5,185 nt of DNA, taken from the NCBI GenBank assembly GCA_947630525.1, contig CANRHW010000117.1, positions 1-5,185 of the forward strand, read 5' to 3'. This DNA comes from an uncultured Clostridia bacterium (GTDB lineage: Bacteria > Bacillota > Clostridia > UMGS1883). Numbering within the stretch: position 1 is the stretch's first letter; each line of letters begins with the position of its first letter. The notes under the pieces were generated by a model. The model saw only the letters and a list, made by a program, of their open reading frames with translations, did not search any database and was not told where the DNA came from. Below, one piece after another: positions 3,981 to 5,185 of this stretch. A program made the translations under genes and the position numbers.

Positions 3981-5185
3981 ATGAAAATCACACCCGTAAA
4001 GGGCACGAACGACTACCTCCCCTCTCAGGTGAGAGTGAGGGACAGCGTGCAGAATAAAATACTTGAGGTTTACCGGGCGGCGGGCTTTGAGCGGATAACC
4101 ACCCCAATCATGGAGGATATGGAAAATCTGGACAAAAGCGACGGCGGCGAAAATCTCAATCTGATTTTTAAGATACTGAAGCGCGGCGAAAAGCTGGATA
4201 AGGCCATTGCCGGGGGCGGGGAGCTTTGCGACTTCGGCCTGCGCTACGATCTGACCCTGCCCCTGACCCGGTATTACGCCAACAACCGCGCCAAACTGAT
4301 GAACCCCTTTAAGGTCATTCAGACCGACCGTGTTTACAGGGCGGAACGCCCTCAAAAGGGGCGGCTGCGGGAGTTTGTACAGTGCGACATCGACATAATC
4401 GGCTCCGAAAGCCGTACCGCCGAGCTGGAGCTGATACTTACCACCGCCAAGGCCCTAAAGGCCGTGGGTATCGGCGACTTTACCGTCAAAATAAACGACC
4501 GGCGGCTGCTGCGCGGTATGCTGCTTAGTCTGGGATTTGCGGCGGATACGCTCGACAGTGTGTGCATTATTTTTGACAAGCTTGACAAGATCGGGCCGGA
4601 GGGCGTTGCCGCCGAAATGCTGGAAAAAGGCCTGCCCGGCGAGGCCGTTGCCGGTTTGGCCGGCCTGCTGAAAAAGGGCGTAAGCCTTGATACCATAAGG
4701 GAACAAATGCCGTGTGAGGCCGCGGATGACCTGACCTTTGTTATGGAGGGCGTAAAGGCCGCGGGCGGAGTGAAGATCGACTTTGATATAAGCCTTGTGC
4801 GCGGGCAGGGATACTATACGTCCACTGTGTTCGAGGTGGTGAGCGACCATTTTCGCGGCGCTATCGCCGGGGGCGGCCGCTACGACAACCTTATAGGCAA
4901 ATTTATTGGCGAGGATGTACCCGCCGTTGGATTTTCCATCGGCTTTGAGCGCATTTGCTCCATACTGGAGGAGCAGGGCTCGGCCGCGGCGGAGCTCAGG
5001 CCCCGGCTGGCCGTGGTCTATGATAAGGAACGCTTTGCCGAGGCGCAGAGTTACGCGGAGGGAAAGCGCGCCGTCTATGACGCCGCTCTTTTTGAGCGGC
5101 CCAAAAAGCTCAACAAGCTCCTTTCGCGTTTGGAGGAGCAGGGCTACGACGCTTTTTATACCGTCGGCTGGGAGGAGACCGAGCC
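3981..5185 (+). CDS. hisS: Histidyl-tRNA synthetase (3' end beyond window)
   Basis: This class II synthetase charges tRNA-His with histidine. The frame is open from ATG 3981 to the window end (401 codons plus 2 nt); about 20 residues of the usual 415-430 should be missing. Seen: GTNDYLP (8-14), motif 1 region around GFERITTPIMED (35-46), LRYDLTLPLTRY (87-98), motif 2 YRAERPQKGRLREFVQCD (119-136), the histidine-binding segment LVRGQGYYTSTVFE (272-285) with R274, AGGGRYDNLI (296-305), and motif 3 VGFSIGFERI (316-325). The anticodon-binding domain starts near 341 and is cut. AAAGGA (3966-3971), overlapping the preceding stop, is the ribosome binding site. Odd points: LRYDLT in place of the usual bacterial LRPE.T, and QG where most have LD in RGLDYY. 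The HisZ paralogue is an alternative, but the motif 2 and the C-terminal domain favour HisS. Confidence 0.92.
   Translation, partial: MKITPVKGTNDYLPSQVRVRDSVQNKILEVYRAAGFERITTPIMEDMENLDKSDGGENLNLIFKILKRGEKLDKAIAGGGELCDFGLRYDLTLPLTRYYANNRAKLMNPFKVIQTDRVYRAERPQKGRLREFVQCDIDIIGSESRTAELELILTTAKALKAVGIGDFTVKINDRRLLRGMLLSLGFAADTLDSVCIIFDKLDKIGPEGVAAEMLEKGLPGEAVAGLAGLLKKGVSLDTIREQMPCEAADDLTFVMEGVKAAGGVKIDFDISLVRGQGYYTSTVFEVVSDHFRGAIAGGGRYDNLIGKFIGEDVPAVGFSIGFERICSILEEQGSAAAELRPRLAVVYDKERFAEAQSYAEGKRAVYDAALFERPKKLNKLLSRLEEQGYDAFYTVGWEETE

Noticed and set aside
3720..4355. Minus-strand open frame spanning the patatin-like gene and hisS
   Set aside because: It is antisense to two recognisable genes and crosses their boundary, with low-complexity composition and no motif.
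1..5185. CRISPR array, tRNA gene, insertion sequence or phage attachment site
   Set aside because: No regularly spaced repeats, tRNA cloverleaf, transposase or paired attachment repeats were found on either strand by eye.

Overview
The window looks like a chromosomal segment from a Gram-positive bacterium of the Clostridia (Firmicutes), moderately GC-rich, perhaps of the Oscillospirales/Ruminococcaceae type. The evidence is the long SRP RNA with an Alu domain placed directly upstream of dnaX, the order SRP RNA - dnaX - ybaB - recR known from Bacillus and Clostridia, strong purine-rich Shine-Dalgarno sites, and GTG and TTG starts. The finer lineage is an inference from protein style only.

Layout: bases 1-190 are non-coding. 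They hold a strong intrinsic terminator (21-62), a near-perfect inverted repeat (64-85) and a weaker terminator-like hairpin (122-147). A textbook sigma-A promoter (194-222, 17-nt spacer) fires at about 229, exactly where the SRP RNA begins. The RNA runs to about 496, where its 3' end pairs with its 5' end. After a short spacer with a GC-rich hairpin, all genes are on the + strand and closely spaced: dnaX (560-2031, broken), ybaB (2056-2412), recR (2469-3068), a patatin-like phospholipase gene (3098-3967) and hisS (3981 to beyond the window end).

How they fit: DnaX is the clamp-loader ATPase of DNA polymerase III. YbaB/EbfC is a nucleoid-associated protein and RecR is a recombination mediator; the dnaX-ybaB-recR linkage is widespread. 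The patatin-like hydrolase and histidyl-tRNA synthetase follow in the same transcriptional direction with gaps of 29 and 13 nt, so they are probably co-transcribed, with no obvious functional link.

Two things stand out. First, dnaX as given is not one reading frame. Compared with remembered family sequences, about 115 nt appear to be missing around 1225-1245, removing about 38 codons at the domain II/III junction and shifting the frame. Because dnaX is essential, an assembly or sequencing error, or mixed strains, is the leading explanation. Second, inside the downstream part an in-frame A_AAA_AAG heptamer (1632-1638), followed in the -1 frame by a stop at 1665-1667, mirrors the E. coli dnaX tau/gamma frameshift site. 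I did not find an evidently new biological system; the rest is well-known housekeeping DNA with some unusual details.
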